DNA of 64,000 bases from Bacillus sp. BP-3 (GTDB taxonomy: Bacteria; Bacillota; Bacilli; Bacillales; Bacillaceae_G): assembly GCF_028401955.1 (NCBI RefSeq), contig NZ_JAQOTJ010000002.1:186001-250000 (forward strand), read 5' to 3'. Shown piece after piece: positions 17,120 to 25,663 of the stretch. The notes beneath the pieces are model-generated. The model searched no databases, was not told the origin of the DNA, and saw only the letters and a list, made by a program, of their open reading frames with translations. The position numbers and the translations under genes are program-made. Numbering within the stretch: position 1 is the stretch's first letter; the number at the start of each line of letters is the position of its first letter.

Positions 17120-17557
17120 ATGTCAAAAATCGAATTGAACGTGTTATTTAAGAAAATGCAAAAGGACGATAAAAAAGAAGTTTTAATGTTTCATGTATTA
17201 AGTGACGAATTACCACATGCTGATGATCTATTAAAAATGCCAGGTACTATTGTTCAGTTAACTGTGGAAGAAAGTGAAGTTGAACCAATTGGTGCGGAAT
17301 TCGTTAACATTCAACGTGATAGCAAGAAAACAGCAATTAAATTAAATGTAAAACGTGATGCTAAAGGTGTAGTGAATCAATTGTATCCTTTTGCTGGCGG
17401 AAATGTTGATATCATTCTCGAACCTTCGCAAATGTCTATTGATGAATTCTATGAAGAATCGCATGAAGGTATGGAATACAGTGTTAACCAAGACGGAACG
17501 GCTGATGTTCCTGCTGGTCAATTAAGTATTGAAGATGAAGAAACAGTAACTCATTAA
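17120..17557 (+). CDS. Hypothetical acidic phage protein
   Basis: A 145-residue protein with a predicted beta-rich body (MSKIELNVLFKKMQKDDKKEVLMFHVLSDELPHADDLLKMPGTIVQL is the opening region, given in part only as LNVLFKKMQKDD) and an acidic C-terminus (LSIEDEETVTH). AAAGGAG precedes the ATG. No function known to me; the position between nuclease and dUTPase genes points to DNA metabolism. Confidence 0.6.
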   Translation: MSKIELNVLFKKMQKDDKKEVLMFHVLSDELPHADDLLKMPGTIVQLTVEESEVEPIGAEFVNIQRDSKKTAIKLNVKRDAKGVVNQLYPFAGGNVDIILEPSQMSIDEFYEESHEGMEYSVNQDGTADVPAGQLSIEDEETVTH

Positions 17558-17619
17558 TTATGCTGCCCTGGGCTTTGGCTCAGGGTACTAAATATAAATT
17601 GAAAAGGAGCGAACCTGTA

Positions 17620-18156
17620 ATGACTAAAAAAGTAATTGATTTAACCGAATTATTTAAAATGCAAAAGGTACTTGATGATGATATTAAAGCGAAGCATAAA
17701 GAGAACTACAGTTGTTACGATATGTTGTTTAACAAAGTATATGCATTAAAGAATGAAGTAAATGAAGCATGGAATGTAACAAATGCCTTTAAGATGTGGT
17801 CAACAAAGTTTGAACAACCAAAGGATTCATTGTTAGAGGAAATGGTTGATATTCTCCATTTTTGGTTATCGGTAGCGATGGATTTTAAAATTGAGCACTC
17901 ATTACAAATGGTTAAAATTACAGAAAGTAAAATTCATGGTTTCAATAAAGCGTTCTTCCATATGGATAAGAACGTGAATTATTTAGTGGGTAAAGTGGTG
18001 TATAAAGATAGCAAAGGCGCGAAAAATCCATTGCTAGGAATCATGGATCTATTCTATAAAACTATTGAATACGCTGGATTCACCTGGGATGACGTTGTTG
18101 AAATGTATAAAGAGAAGAATGAAGAAAACTTCAATCGATTAGCGGTCGGATATTAA
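17620..18156 (+). CDS. Dimeric-type dUTPase (all-alpha NTP pyrophosphatase)
   Basis: A 178-residue protein of the all-alpha dUTPase group. The pattern KNEVNEAWNV (metal-binding Glu residues) and SLLEEMVDILHFWLSVAMD (EExxD-type second motif) marks the MazG-like active site. It would hydrolyse dUTP to dUMP to keep uracil out of phage DNA. The ATG at 17620 follows AAAAGGAG; the longer frame from 17560 has no such site. Confidence 0.85.
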   Translation: MTKKVIDLTELFKMQKVLDDDIKAKHKENYSCYDMLFNKVYALKNEVNEAWNVTNAFKMWSTKFEQPKDSLLEEMVDILHFWLSVAMDFKIEHSLQMVKITESKIHGFNKAFFHMDKNVNYLVGKVVYKDSKGAKNPLLGIMDLFYKTIEYAGFTWDDVVEMYKEKNEENFNRLAVGY

Positions 18157-18175
18157 TACACTTTAAACAAAAATG

Positions 18176-18280
18176 CTATTTGATTAATCCAGGGAAAATA
18201 AAACTTATTATGTCTAACAATAATAAAATAATACCGATAGTAAAAAATATATATTTAAGTATTTTAAGTGTTGTTTTCAT
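18176..18280 (-). CDS. Tiny membrane protein on the minus strand
   Basis: A 34-residue frame, MKTTLKILKYIFFTIGIILL..., with one hydrophobic segment and a good ribosome binding site (AGGAG, nine bases before ATG on the minus strand). It is opposite to the early operon. Without homologues to compare, it remains a candidate gene. Confidence 0.4.
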   Translation of the reverse strand: MKTTLKILKYIFFTIGIILLLLDIISFIFPGLIK

Positions 18281-18355
18281 TTGTTTTGCTCCTAAATTTT
18301 TTATTTGATTATTTTAGGTAGTTAGGAAGCTTTTTATACAAATGAATAAAAAAGA

Positions 18356-18373
18356 CCCCATATATTAATGGGG
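18356..18373 (-). terminator. Minus-strand hairpin terminator
   Basis: CCCCAT pairs with ATGGGG; read on the minus strand the hairpin is followed by TCTTTTTT. It would stop leftward transcripts just before the tiny membrane-protein frame. The remaining part of 18157-18660 holds a weak plus-strand hairpin (AGCAC/GTGCT, 18471-18490) and a 17-codon frame only. Confidence 0.5.
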
Positions 18374-18660
18374 CAAGAATTTGCAATGGTGATATGGATA
18401 AGATCACCCCATCTAACTTAACATGAAATATCGAACAATAATATTGGTAAATGTATGTAAATAGAAAAAGAGCACCATTTTACAAGTGCTTTTTGGAGAA
18501 GGATGCTATGGATAAACAAGAAGGTGTAAAGAGTTATCCAGTTGACCAAGGTTTAATATAATATATGCTTTTTTCTAAAATGTGTAAGTGAATTTCAAAA
18601 TAAAGAGCAGCTAGCAAAAGCTAACTGTTCCAGATGAAATATTATGCGGAGGGATGAGGA

Positions 18661-19032
18661 ATGAAAGAAAGTATTGGTAATTTAAATGATATTAAAGCAT
18701 GGATGGTTTTTCTTGTAGTAACAATGGAAGATCAGTATGAAATAGAAGTTGAAGTTTCATGTGGTGAGGATATTGAGAATTATATGAAATTATATTTAGA
18801 ACAAAACTGGAAAGAGTTGTTTGAATATAGCAATTTCAATTCGAGAGATGTTTGTGACGCTTCTTTCCAAGGTATTCAAATGTTAGCGGAAGATAAAGTG
18901 AATAATCATTCTTGCTACATTGAGGCAATCAATGGTGGAAGAAGACGAGCAAATATCAAAATTGATAGAGAGATTTTAAAAGATAACAATAAGGACAAGC
19001 TTAATAGAATTAAAGAAATTATTAATTCTTAA
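18661..19032 (+). CDS. Hypothetical phage protein
   Basis: A 123-residue acidic protein with GGAGGGATG before the start. It contains EIEVEVSCGEDIENYMKLYLEQNW and a basic C-terminus. I recognise no family. A separate leader without other genes precedes it, so it may be an accessory gene. Confidence 0.6.
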   Translation: MKESIGNLNDIKAWMVFLVVTMEDQYEIEVEVSCGEDIENYMKLYLEQNWKELFEYSNFNSRDVCDASFQGIQMLAEDKVNNHSCYIEAINGGRRRANIKIDREILKDNNKDKLNRIKEIINS

Positions 19033-19201
19033 CAAAATAATCCTTTTGCATAAAAAACGGATCTATATAATAAGGAAATTTAAAGTTTAAATCTTTTTCG
19101 AATGCATTAGGTCTTGTGAGCGGTAAAACGTCTAAAAACGTGTAATAACAGTGTAAAAAATGATTCATACGTTTTGAGGTGAAAATGAAGGGGGAAAAAC
19201 G

Positions 19202-19324
19202 ATGAAAAAGAGGAAAAAACGAAAAATTAGGAAGGCGATTATCAAACGTAATAAAGCGTGGGAAAAAGAACGTGTTGCAAAGGCATTTAGAAATTATTTT
19301 GTTAAGAAAGGTGTTTTAAAATGA
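19202..19324 (+). CDS. Very basic 40-residue phage protein
   Basis: MKKRKKRKIRKAIIKRNKAWEKE... has more than 40 percent Lys/Arg and would bind nucleic acid non-specifically. GGGGG-type purine sequence precedes the ATG, and its stop overlaps the next ATG (ATGA), which supports real translation. Function unknown. Confidence 0.5.
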   Translation: MKKRKKRKIRKAIIKRNKAWEKERVAKAFRNYFVKKGVLK

Positions 19325-19620
19325 AACTGGTAGAACAATTGAAATCAAAACAAGAAAATACCATCGACAGTAAAGTTTTGGAATTTGCTGATGAAATTAA
19401 AGAATTAATAACTAGTAGTGCAGAAAAAGGATATTCAGCTTATAGATATGTTATAAATAACGAAACTAAAGATAGACATATGTTATATTCTGATATGTTT
19501 ATCGAGAAGTTAAAAATATTAATGGATGGTGTACATGTAGAACTAAAGAAAGATGAAAAAAAGAACATTTTAGGTGGTATTTATTACGAAAACTACATTT
19601 ATTTTAACTGGAATTATTAA
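19321..19620 (+). CDS. Hypothetical phage protein
   Basis: A 99-residue protein coupled by ATGA overlap to the basic peptide before it. The sequence is mixed helical then beta (FADEIKELITSSAEKGYSAYRYV..., GGIYYENYIYFNW). Proteins of this look occur before the ArpU-like regulator in Bacillus phages, without known function. Confidence 0.6.
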   Translation: MKLVEQLKSKQENTIDSKVLEFADEIKELITSSAEKGYSAYRYVINNETKDRHMLYSDMFIEKLKILMDGVHVELKKDEKKNILGGIYYENYIYFNWNY

Positions 19621-19641
19621 ATAAGTGAGGTGGCATACACA

Positions 19642-20028
19642 ATGCTAGATTGGCTAAAGGATTATCGAGAATTAGAAGATAAACTCATTTACCTAGAAAA
19701 TAAATTGGAGCGAAGTAAGAAAGAGTTAAAGCGTTGGGTATGGGGAGATTTGTCTAAATATAAATTAACAGCTGATTCAGACGGTGCAAAAGTAGAAGAT
19801 CGCATTGAAGTAATCGAATACGAATTAGCACATAAAATGAATGATATGTATGATTTAAAAGAAATGATTAGTAAATTTAAAGGATTAGATAATAAAATCA
19901 TTCAAATGAAATATATTGAGGGAATGACATTAGAACAAATAGCATTAGATTTGGATTATAGTCCATATTATATAAAACGTAAGCACGCTGAAATTAGAAA
20001 GATAATAAACTTTGTTGATGCATTATAA
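19642..20028 (+). CDS. ArpU/sigma-like phage late regulator
   Basis: A 128-residue protein with an N-terminal coiled-coil part and a C-terminal sigma-region-4-like helix-turn-helix: DNKIIQMKYIEGMTLEQIALDLDYSPYYIKRKHAEIRKII (shown in part). This is the layout of ArpU/RinA-type activators that switch on packaging and structural genes. It is the last gene before the terminase block, the usual place. The ATG at 19642 with AGGTGG upstream is preferred to the GTG at 19630. Confidence 0.8.
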   Translation: MLDWLKDYRELEDKLIYLENKLERSKKELKRWVWGDLSKYKLTADSDGAKVEDRIEVIEYELAHKMNDMYDLKEMISKFKGLDNKIIQMKYIEGMTLEQIALDLDYSPYYIKRKHAEIRKIINFVDAL

Positions 20029-20332
20029 GTTTACCTTTTGGTAGGTAACCTTTAAGTAAGGTACTTTCTAGGAGACGAAACTATTGAAAAAATGAATTAT
20101 AGTAATAACATAAGAGATTGACGAAAGGGTAACTGAATGTATCGGTTGCTCTTTTGGTTTGTGTACGGACATTAAAATATCACATACCGTAATTGGAAGA
20201 GAAAAATAGATTAAGTAAGTAAGCATCCAATTGGTTGCCTTTTTTATTTGTAGAATTTAGTAGGATTTAGTAGTATTTTGTCGAATAGAATGATTAAGAG
20301 TATGAAAAATATAGGAAATGAGGAATGATATC

Positions 20333-20446
20333 ATGACATGGTTAAGTTTCTTTATCGGATATATTGTAGGTACAATTATTTGTTTAATCTTTATGATTCA
20401 ATTTCTTAAAGCAAAAGAAGTAGATAAACAGGATACAAGATTTTAG
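20333..20446 (+). CDS. Small single-span membrane protein
   Basis: A 37-residue protein, MTWLSFFIGYIVGTIICLIF..., with one transmembrane segment and a charged end (KAKEVDKQDTRF). GAGGAATGATATC precedes the ATG. Similar DUF3789-like peptides are frequent in phages at this position. Function unknown. Confidence 0.55.
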   Translation: MTWLSFFIGYIVGTIICLIFMIQFLKAKEVDKQDTRF

Positions 20447-20524
20447 TATTTCTTATTGAATAAATTAAAGTATCCATTCGGGTGCTTTTTCACATTTTGC
20501 AAAGGACGAGCATATACTGAGGTA

Positions 20525-20646
20525 TAGGATAAGCTAGCTACTATCCTATTCAACAATACCCATACACTCTTCTACATTAAGAGCATCTAATACAGGTGCT
20601 CTTCTTTTCTTTTGCATAAAAAAAGAACCTAAGGAGGTTAGGTTCT
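20525..20646. terminator. Cluster of three hairpins before the packaging genes
   Basis: TAGGATA/TATCCTA (about 20525-20550); AAGAGCA/TGCTCTT (20579-20603) followed by CTTTTCTTTT, a plus-strand terminator; and AGAACCTAA/TTAGGTTCT (20624-20646), which reads as a terminator on the minus strand and shows GGAGG in its loop. They separate early from late transcription. The region 20029-20761 otherwise contains only the 37-codon gene. Confidence 0.6.
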
Positions 20647-20761
20647 GAAAAAAGGTAAGAAAATGGTTAATAACTTGAATAGCTCAATAAATATTCGTAT
20701 TTAGATAATGCAATATAGTTGAGATATATTCAAGAGTTTATTGTGAGGGGAATGAACATAA

Positions 20762-21055
20762 ATGATTGTAGAAATTAGAAAAACCATATCTGGTACCGAG
20801 TATTGGTGTACTGAAGAACAACGAAGTCTATTTGTACAAGCTGGTGAAGAACCAGGATTTGAAGTAACTGAAAATCCATCGAGCATGATTATGGGTGTGG
20901 ACTTAGCAAATGGATCAGATATGACAGTTGTTAGTGAAGTACAAGTATTGAGTAATAAGACTGTGAAAGAGTTACGTGAGTATGCTGATGAGTTAGGTAT
21001 TGAGATTCCAGCTGATGTTACAAAGAAAGATGACATCATTGCTGTACTATCATGA
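20762..21055 (+). CDS. Phage protein with HeH/LEM-like C-terminal helix domain
   Basis: A 97-residue protein. The C-terminal 35 residues, VKELREYADELGIEIPADVTKKDDIIAVL in part, have the two-helix HeH/LEM or SAP-like pattern used for DNA contact. It stands just before the HNH gene and is coupled to it by ATGA, so it probably belongs to the DNA-packaging start region. Confidence 0.7.
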   Translation: MIVEIRKTISGTEYWCTEEQRSLFVQAGEEPGFEVTENPSSMIMGVDLANGSDMTVVSEVQVLSNKTVKELREYADELGIEIPADVTKKDDIIAVLS

Positions 21056-21426
21056 AGTACTGTGACTTTAATGGCTGCCATAACAAGATAAGCAAGGGTA
21101 GATATTGCGAGGAACATAAGCGTAACAAGCCACGAAAGAAGAAGGACAAGAAGAACATATACCATCATGAGAACAAACCATTCTATCGTACAGATGAATG
21201 GAAGTTTGTTCGCTCTCAAGTATATGAAAGAGAGAAGGGATACTGTCAACGATGTGGAAGGTTCGTCTTTGGTCGAAGTGCTCATGTACATCACATCATA
21301 CCAATTAAACAAGATGAAACACTTAAATTAGAAATAAACAACTTAATGCTACTTTGTCCAAAATGTCATATCAAAGAAGAAAATGAAGATAAGCCGAAAA
21401 AGGTTTTTCCGAGTTATTTTGGATAA
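21052..21426 (+). CDS. HNH endonuclease of the packaging module
   Basis: A 124-residue HNH nuclease. Zinc-binding Cys pairs CQRCGR and CPKCH enclose the HNH core, HVHHIIPIKQDETLKLEINNLMLLCPKCH (shown in part as HVHHIIPI and NNLMLLC). HNH proteins directly before the terminase genes take part in cos-site cleavage in many HK97-type phages. An N-terminal CDFNGCHNK..GRYCEEH zinc finger is also present. Confidence 0.9.
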   Translation: MKYCDFNGCHNKISKGRYCEEHKRNKPRKKKDKKNIYHHENKPFYRTDEWKFVRSQVYEREKGYCQRCGRFVFGRSAHVHHIIPIKQDETLKLEINNLMLLCPKCHIKEENEDKPKKVFPSYFG

Positions 21427-21532
21427 GCCCCCCTATCAAATTTAAATTTTTTTGCTCTGGGGAGGATAGGTAGCGTAGGGGTCATTTCTCTCGTTAGACA
21501 ACATTTTTAAAAAATAAAGGGGGGTGTGAATA

Positions 21533-21970
21533 TTGGCCACAAAAAAAGAGCGACAAATGGTCATTGACCAAAAAGTCGAAGGTGAAAAAAATCGTATTTT
21601 AAAGATTATGAGGGATGCGGATATTTACACCCTCACTTTAGACCCATTGATTGAAAGCTATCTTGATATTTATGAAATTTACATAACCATGTATCTACAG
21701 TGGAAAGAAAAAGGCTTCCCAGCGACACAACGTCATACAAACAAAGCGGGAGCCACAAACAACTCAAAACATCCATTGGCGCAGCAAGTAGAAACATGGT
21801 CGGATAAAAAAACGAAAGCATTAGATTTACTAGGACTTACCAATAAATCTAGGCAAGGTAAAATTGTTACTGGTGGTTCTTCTGTTGGGAAAAATGAAGA
21901 GTTAGAAAAACCAAAAGCTATAGTTACTGAATTAGATAAGCATCGTGAGAAATGGCGTGGTGCCAAATGA
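21533..21970 (+). CDS. terS: Terminase small subunit (P27 family)
   Basis: A 145-residue protein with the size, charge and position of P27-type small terminases, which recognise phage DNA and hand it to the large subunit. The segment TNKAGATNNSKHPLAQQVETWSDKKTKALDLLGLTNKSR is family-like (shown in part: KHPLAQQVETWSDK). It starts with TTG after GGGGGGTGTG. The gene overlaps terL by four bases. Confidence 0.82.
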   Translation: MATKKERQMVIDQKVEGEKNRILKIMRDADIYTLTLDPLIESYLDIYEIYITMYLQWKEKGFPATQRHTNKAGATNNSKHPLAQQVETWSDKKTKALDLLGLTNKSRQGKIVTGGSSVGKNEELEKPKAIVTELDKHREKWRGAK

Positions 21971-23688
21971 TTGAGCGTGGTGTTAATTATGCAGATATTT
22001 ATGCAAAACAAGTAAGGAAAAATCCTGAAAAATATCCCGATACTATCAAAGCAATGGTAGATCGTTATTATAAATGGAAAAAACGAAAAGATATTTGGTT
22101 TGATGCAGATCGTGCCAATGAAATGATGGATTGGGTTGAAACGTTTGTACGTCATACAAAGGGAAGTCTTGCTGGAAAACCTTTTATCTTGGAAGATTGG
22201 GAGAAATTCGCTTATTCATGGATATATGGTTGGGTACATGAGAACGAGGATGGCAATGTTGTTCGTGTTACTCGTGAAGCATATATACAAGTTCCAAAGA
22301 AAAACGGTAAAACTTTAATTGGTGTTGGTGCTTTAGGTTATGCAATGTATGGTGAAGGAGTACTTAGTGCCGATTGTTATTGTTGTGCAAGTGATTTTAA
22401 CCAAGCGCAATATGCAGCAAAACCATTTGCAGCGACAATTATGAATCATGATGTACTAATGGAATGTTCACATATTTATAAAGGGCCAAAAGGAACTATA
22501 TCTAGTGTGACATATGATTATATTCGTGATGATTTGGCGTATCAAAACCAATTTATTGTTATGAGTAAGAATATCCAATCTATTGAGGGGTCCAATCCAC
22601 ACTTCATTCTAAACGATGAGCTCCATGCTCAAGAAAATATGGATCAGTATGATAACTTTAAATCAGCACAGGTTGCTCGTGCCGATCCGATTATGTTTAA
22701 CATATCAACAGCCGGAAAAGGTTCATCATCAGTTGGTATGCGAGTGTATCGTGAAGCAAAAGAAGTATTGAAGCGTGATGACAATGATTCAAGTTTTGTT
22801 ATGATTTATGAGCCAAATAAGAATTATGATTGGACAGACAGAAAAGTGTGGGCAATGGTAAATCCAAACATTGGTATATCAGTTACAATGAGCGCACTTG
22901 AAACAGAATTCATTACAGCATCACGTTCAGCACATAAGAAAGCAGAGTTTTTGTCTAAGCATTTGAATGTATTCGTTAATGGTGCCGAGAATTATTTTGA
23001 ACAAGATCAAGTGCAACATGTACTTGTGGAAGACATCGGAGACCTTACAGGCGAAACTTGCTATCTTGGACTCGACTTGTCGAAAACAACTGATTTAACT
23101 TGTGTGAGCTTGAACTTTCCAACGTATGACGATGAAGGACGAGCTATTTTAAAAGTAAAACAAATGTATTTTATACCGAATGCGGACATTGAGTTTCGTG
23201 AAAAAGAGGATAATGTTCCTTACACAGACTTGGTTGAGCGCGGTTATGTTCAATTTTGTGATGGTAAAATGATTGACCAGGAACAAGTCTTGGATTACAT
23301 CAAAGAATGTATGGAATTATACGATGTGCAGCAACTAAACTATGATCCGGCCATGTCTCAAAAACTCATTGAAAAGTGTGAGAATCTTGGTATTGAGTGT
23401 TTAGTAGTTAATCAGTATCCAAACGTAATGAACGCTATGATTGATGATGCAGAACGTTTGATTTATGAAGAACGATTATTTACTGATAACCCATTATTTA
23501 TATACTGTGCATTAAACTTAGTAGTAATAACGAATATGAATGGAATGAAGGGGCCTTCAAAACGTCAATCAAAGAAAAAGATTGATGGATTTGTGGCCTT
23601 TTTAGTTGCACACAAAGAAACCATGATGCAAATGGATGACATCGATGGTGAGGGTATGGATGAATTGATTGGTGAAATTTATAGATAG
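21967..23688 (+). CDS. terL: Terminase large subunit
   Basis: A 573-residue packaging ATPase/nuclease. Walker A is VPKKNGKTLIG (about residues 108-118), Walker B is FILNDELHA (about 212-220), and the nuclease domain begins near residue 366 with LGLDLSKTTDLT carrying the metal-binding Asp, followed by the second acidic motif and KKKIDGFVAFLVA at the end. It drives DNA into the prohead and cuts the concatemer. The start overlaps terS (ATGA), so translation is coupled. Confidence 0.95.
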   Translation: MIERGVNYADIYAKQVRKNPEKYPDTIKAMVDRYYKWKKRKDIWFDADRANEMMDWVETFVRHTKGSLAGKPFILEDWEKFAYSWIYGWVHENEDGNVVRVTREAYIQVPKKNGKTLIGVGALGYAMYGEGVLSADCYCCASDFNQAQYAAKPFAATIMNHDVLMECSHIYKGPKGTISSVTYDYIRDDLAYQNQFIVMSKNIQSIEGSNPHFILNDELHAQENMDQYDNFKSAQVARADPIMFNISTAGKGSSSVGMRVYREAKEVLKRDDNDSSFVMIYEPNKNYDWTDRKVWAMVNPNIGISVTMSALETEFITASRSAHKKAEFLSKHLNVFVNGAENYFEQDQVQHVLVEDIGDLTGETCYLGLDLSKTTDLTCVSLNFPTYDDEGRAILKVKQMYFIPNADIEFREKEDNVPYTDLVERGYVQFCDGKMIDQEQVLDYIKECMELYDVQQLNYDPAMSQKLIEKCENLGIECLVVNQYPNVMNAMIDDAERLIYEERLFTDNPLFIYCALNLVVITNMNGMKGPSKRQSKKKIDGFVAFLVAHKETMMQMDDIDGEGMDELIGEIYR

Positions 23689-23701
23689 GAGTGAAGATGG
23701 G

Positions 23702-23887
23702 TTGGTAAAACAATTAATTTATTATTATAAAGATGATAAAACAAATATACCTATTTTAACATCAACTTCCAGCGATCTTCATTCGGTTTTATGTAGAGAA
23801 GAAATAGATGGCATTATTGAAATGTTTCCGAAGACAAAAAACAATTTATATGTATTGATTGATGGTCATGAATTTAAATTAGATTAG
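23702..23887 (+). CDS. Small hypothetical protein between terminase and portal
   Basis: A 61-residue protein read from TTG at 23702, eight bases after AGGAGTG. The frame to the left edge starts inside terL and lacks a site. Small proteins of unknown role are common at this point in HK97-type head modules. Confidence 0.55.
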   Translation: MVKQLIYYYKDDKTNIPILTSTSSDLHSVLCREEIDGIIEMFPKTKNNLYVLIDGHEFKLD

Positions 23888-23919
23888 CACTCTATCTTTT
23901 GATGAAAGGCGGTGAGAAA

Positions 23920-25125
23920 TTGGGTTTACGAGATCGGTTTTCTAATTTTGTATACAGACAGATGGAGAAGCGCGGTTGGTTTGAAGATATTTTCAGTAAC
24001 ACCATTCGTTATGGTGGTCGTTATGTCACGGACGATAACATTTTGGAGTCTTCTGATGTTTACGAACTGTTACAGGACATTAGTAATCAAATGATGTTAG
24101 CTGAAATTATTGTGGAAGATAAAGATGGCAAGGAAATTAAGAATGATTCGGCTCTTAAAGTTTTGAGAAATCCTAACAATTACCTTACACAATCTGAATT
24201 TATTAAGTTAATGACAAATACGTATTTACTCCAGGGAGAAGCTTTTCCTGTCCTGGACGGAGATCAAATACATCTAGCACAAAATATTTACACTGAGTTA
24301 GATGATAGATTAATAGAGCAATTTAAAGTCAATGGAAATGAAATACCGTCCTTTATGATACGACATGTAAAAAACGTTGGTTCGGATCATTTACGTGGTG
24401 TCGGATTAATGCAACTAGGTAAAGATACGCTTGAAGGTGTTATGTCAGCTGAAAAAGTTTTAACTGACAAATATAAAAAAGGCGGTTTACTAGCCTTTAT
24501 GTTGAAAATGGATGCACATATTAATCCTAAGAACGGTGCACAGTCTATGTTAATTAAAGCTATTTTAGATCAATTAGAATCGATTGATGAATCGAGGTCC
24601 GTAAAAATGATTCCCTTGGGCAAAGGGTATGAGATTGAAACGCTCAAAAGCCCCATAGAGGATGATAAGACACTAGCATACCTAAATGTATACAAAAAGG
24701 ATTTGGGTAAGTTCCTGGGCATAAATGTGGACACATATACAGCGTTAATTAAGTCTGATTTAGAAAAAGCAATGATGTATTTACACAATAAAGCTGTACG
24801 TCCAATAATGAAAAATTTCGAAGACCATTTGAGTCTTCTTTTTTTCGGTCGAAATTCGGATAAGCGTATCAAATTTAAGATTAATATTCTTGATTTTGTT
24901 ACTTACAGTACAAAAACAAATATCGGTTACAACATTGTGCGTACAGGAATTACAAGTCCAGATAATGTTGCTGAAATGCTTGGGTTCCCTAAACAAAATA
25001 CACCTGAATCACAAGCAATCTATATTTCAAATGACTTATCGAAAATCGGTGAGAAAAACGCTACTGACGATAGCTTGAAGGGAGGTGATGGAAATGCCAA
25101 ACAAAAAGGAAATGAGGACATTTGA
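23920..25125 (+). CDS. Portal protein (HK97 family)
   Basis: A 401-residue portal subunit; twelve would form the ring through which DNA enters the head. HK97-type features are the N-terminal LRDRFSNF and the central ...LMTNTYLLQGEAF and YKKGGLLAFMLKMDA segments, and a C-terminal NIVRTGITSPDNVAEMLGFPK region. The start is TTG at 23920 after GGCGGTGA. It overlaps the protease gene by 32 bases. Confidence 0.92.
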   Translation: MGLRDRFSNFVYRQMEKRGWFEDIFSNTIRYGGRYVTDDNILESSDVYELLQDISNQMMLAEIIVEDKDGKEIKNDSALKVLRNPNNYLTQSEFIKLMTNTYLLQGEAFPVLDGDQIHLAQNIYTELDDRLIEQFKVNGNEIPSFMIRHVKNVGSDHLRGVGLMQLGKDTLEGVMSAEKVLTDKYKKGGLLAFMLKMDAHINPKNGAQSMLIKAILDQLESIDESRSVKMIPLGKGYEIETLKSPIEDDKTLAYLNVYKKDLGKFLGINVDTYTALIKSDLEKAMMYLHNKAVRPIMKNFEDHLSLLFFGRNSDKRIKFKINILDFVTYSTKTNIGYNIVRTGITSPDNVAEMLGFPKQNTPESQAIYISNDLSKIGEKNATDDSLKGGDGNAKQKGNEDI

Positions 25126-25663
25126 TATCACCGGTCTTCAAACGCGTGATGCAACTGATACTGAAAGTAATATGATTGGTGGTTATGCAGCTGTTTTTAA
25201 CTCGCCAACAAGTATTGGTGACTGGTTCACAGAGACAATTGCCCCTGGTGCATTTAGTCGTGCAATCTCTGAAAATAATGATATTCGCGCTTTGTTTAAT
25301 CATGATTGGAACAATGTGTTAGGCAGAACTAAAAGTGGAACATTGCGATTGGTTGAAGATGAACGTGGTCTGAAATTTGAAGTTGACTTGCCAAATACAT
25401 CAGTTGCACGCGACTTAGTAGAATCTATGAGAAGAAAAGACATAAATCAGTGCTCATTTGGATTTCGTGCAACTGAGGAAACTTGGGACTACAATGCCGA
25501 ACCCGCATTAAGAACGATTCAAGAAGTTGAATTGTATGAGGTGTCAGTAGTAAGTATTCCAGCTTATGAGGATACTGAGGTATCGCTACGAAGTAAAGAG
25601 ATTGATAAAGAAGTAGAACAACGTATGAAAATTTTAAATCAAATAAAAGAGGTGCTTGGATAA
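25094..25663 (+). CDS. Prohead protease (HK97/S78 family)
   Basis: A 189-residue serine protease that trims capsid and itself during head maturation. Family marks are GYAAVFNSPTSIGDWFTETIAPGAF, the catalytic His in ALFNHDW and catalytic Ser in NQCSFGFRATEE, then VSIPAY. The start is after GGAGGTGATGG. Its end is directly joined to the capsid gene (TAATG). Confidence 0.93.
   Translation: MPNKKEMRTFDITGLQTRDATDTESNMIGGYAAVFNSPTSIGDWFTETIAPGAFSRAISENNDIRALFNHDWNNVLGRTKSGTLRLVEDERGLKFEVDLPNTSVARDLVESMRRKDINQCSFGFRATEETWDYNAEPALRTIQEVELYEVSVVSIPAYEDTEVSLRSKEIDKEVEQRMKILNQIKEVLG

Noticed and set aside
20701-21312. 203-residue minus-strand frame in the packaging region
   Set aside because: It covers two good plus-strand genes (HeH protein and HNH) with ribosome binding sites and overlap coupling; the frame has no family sequence.
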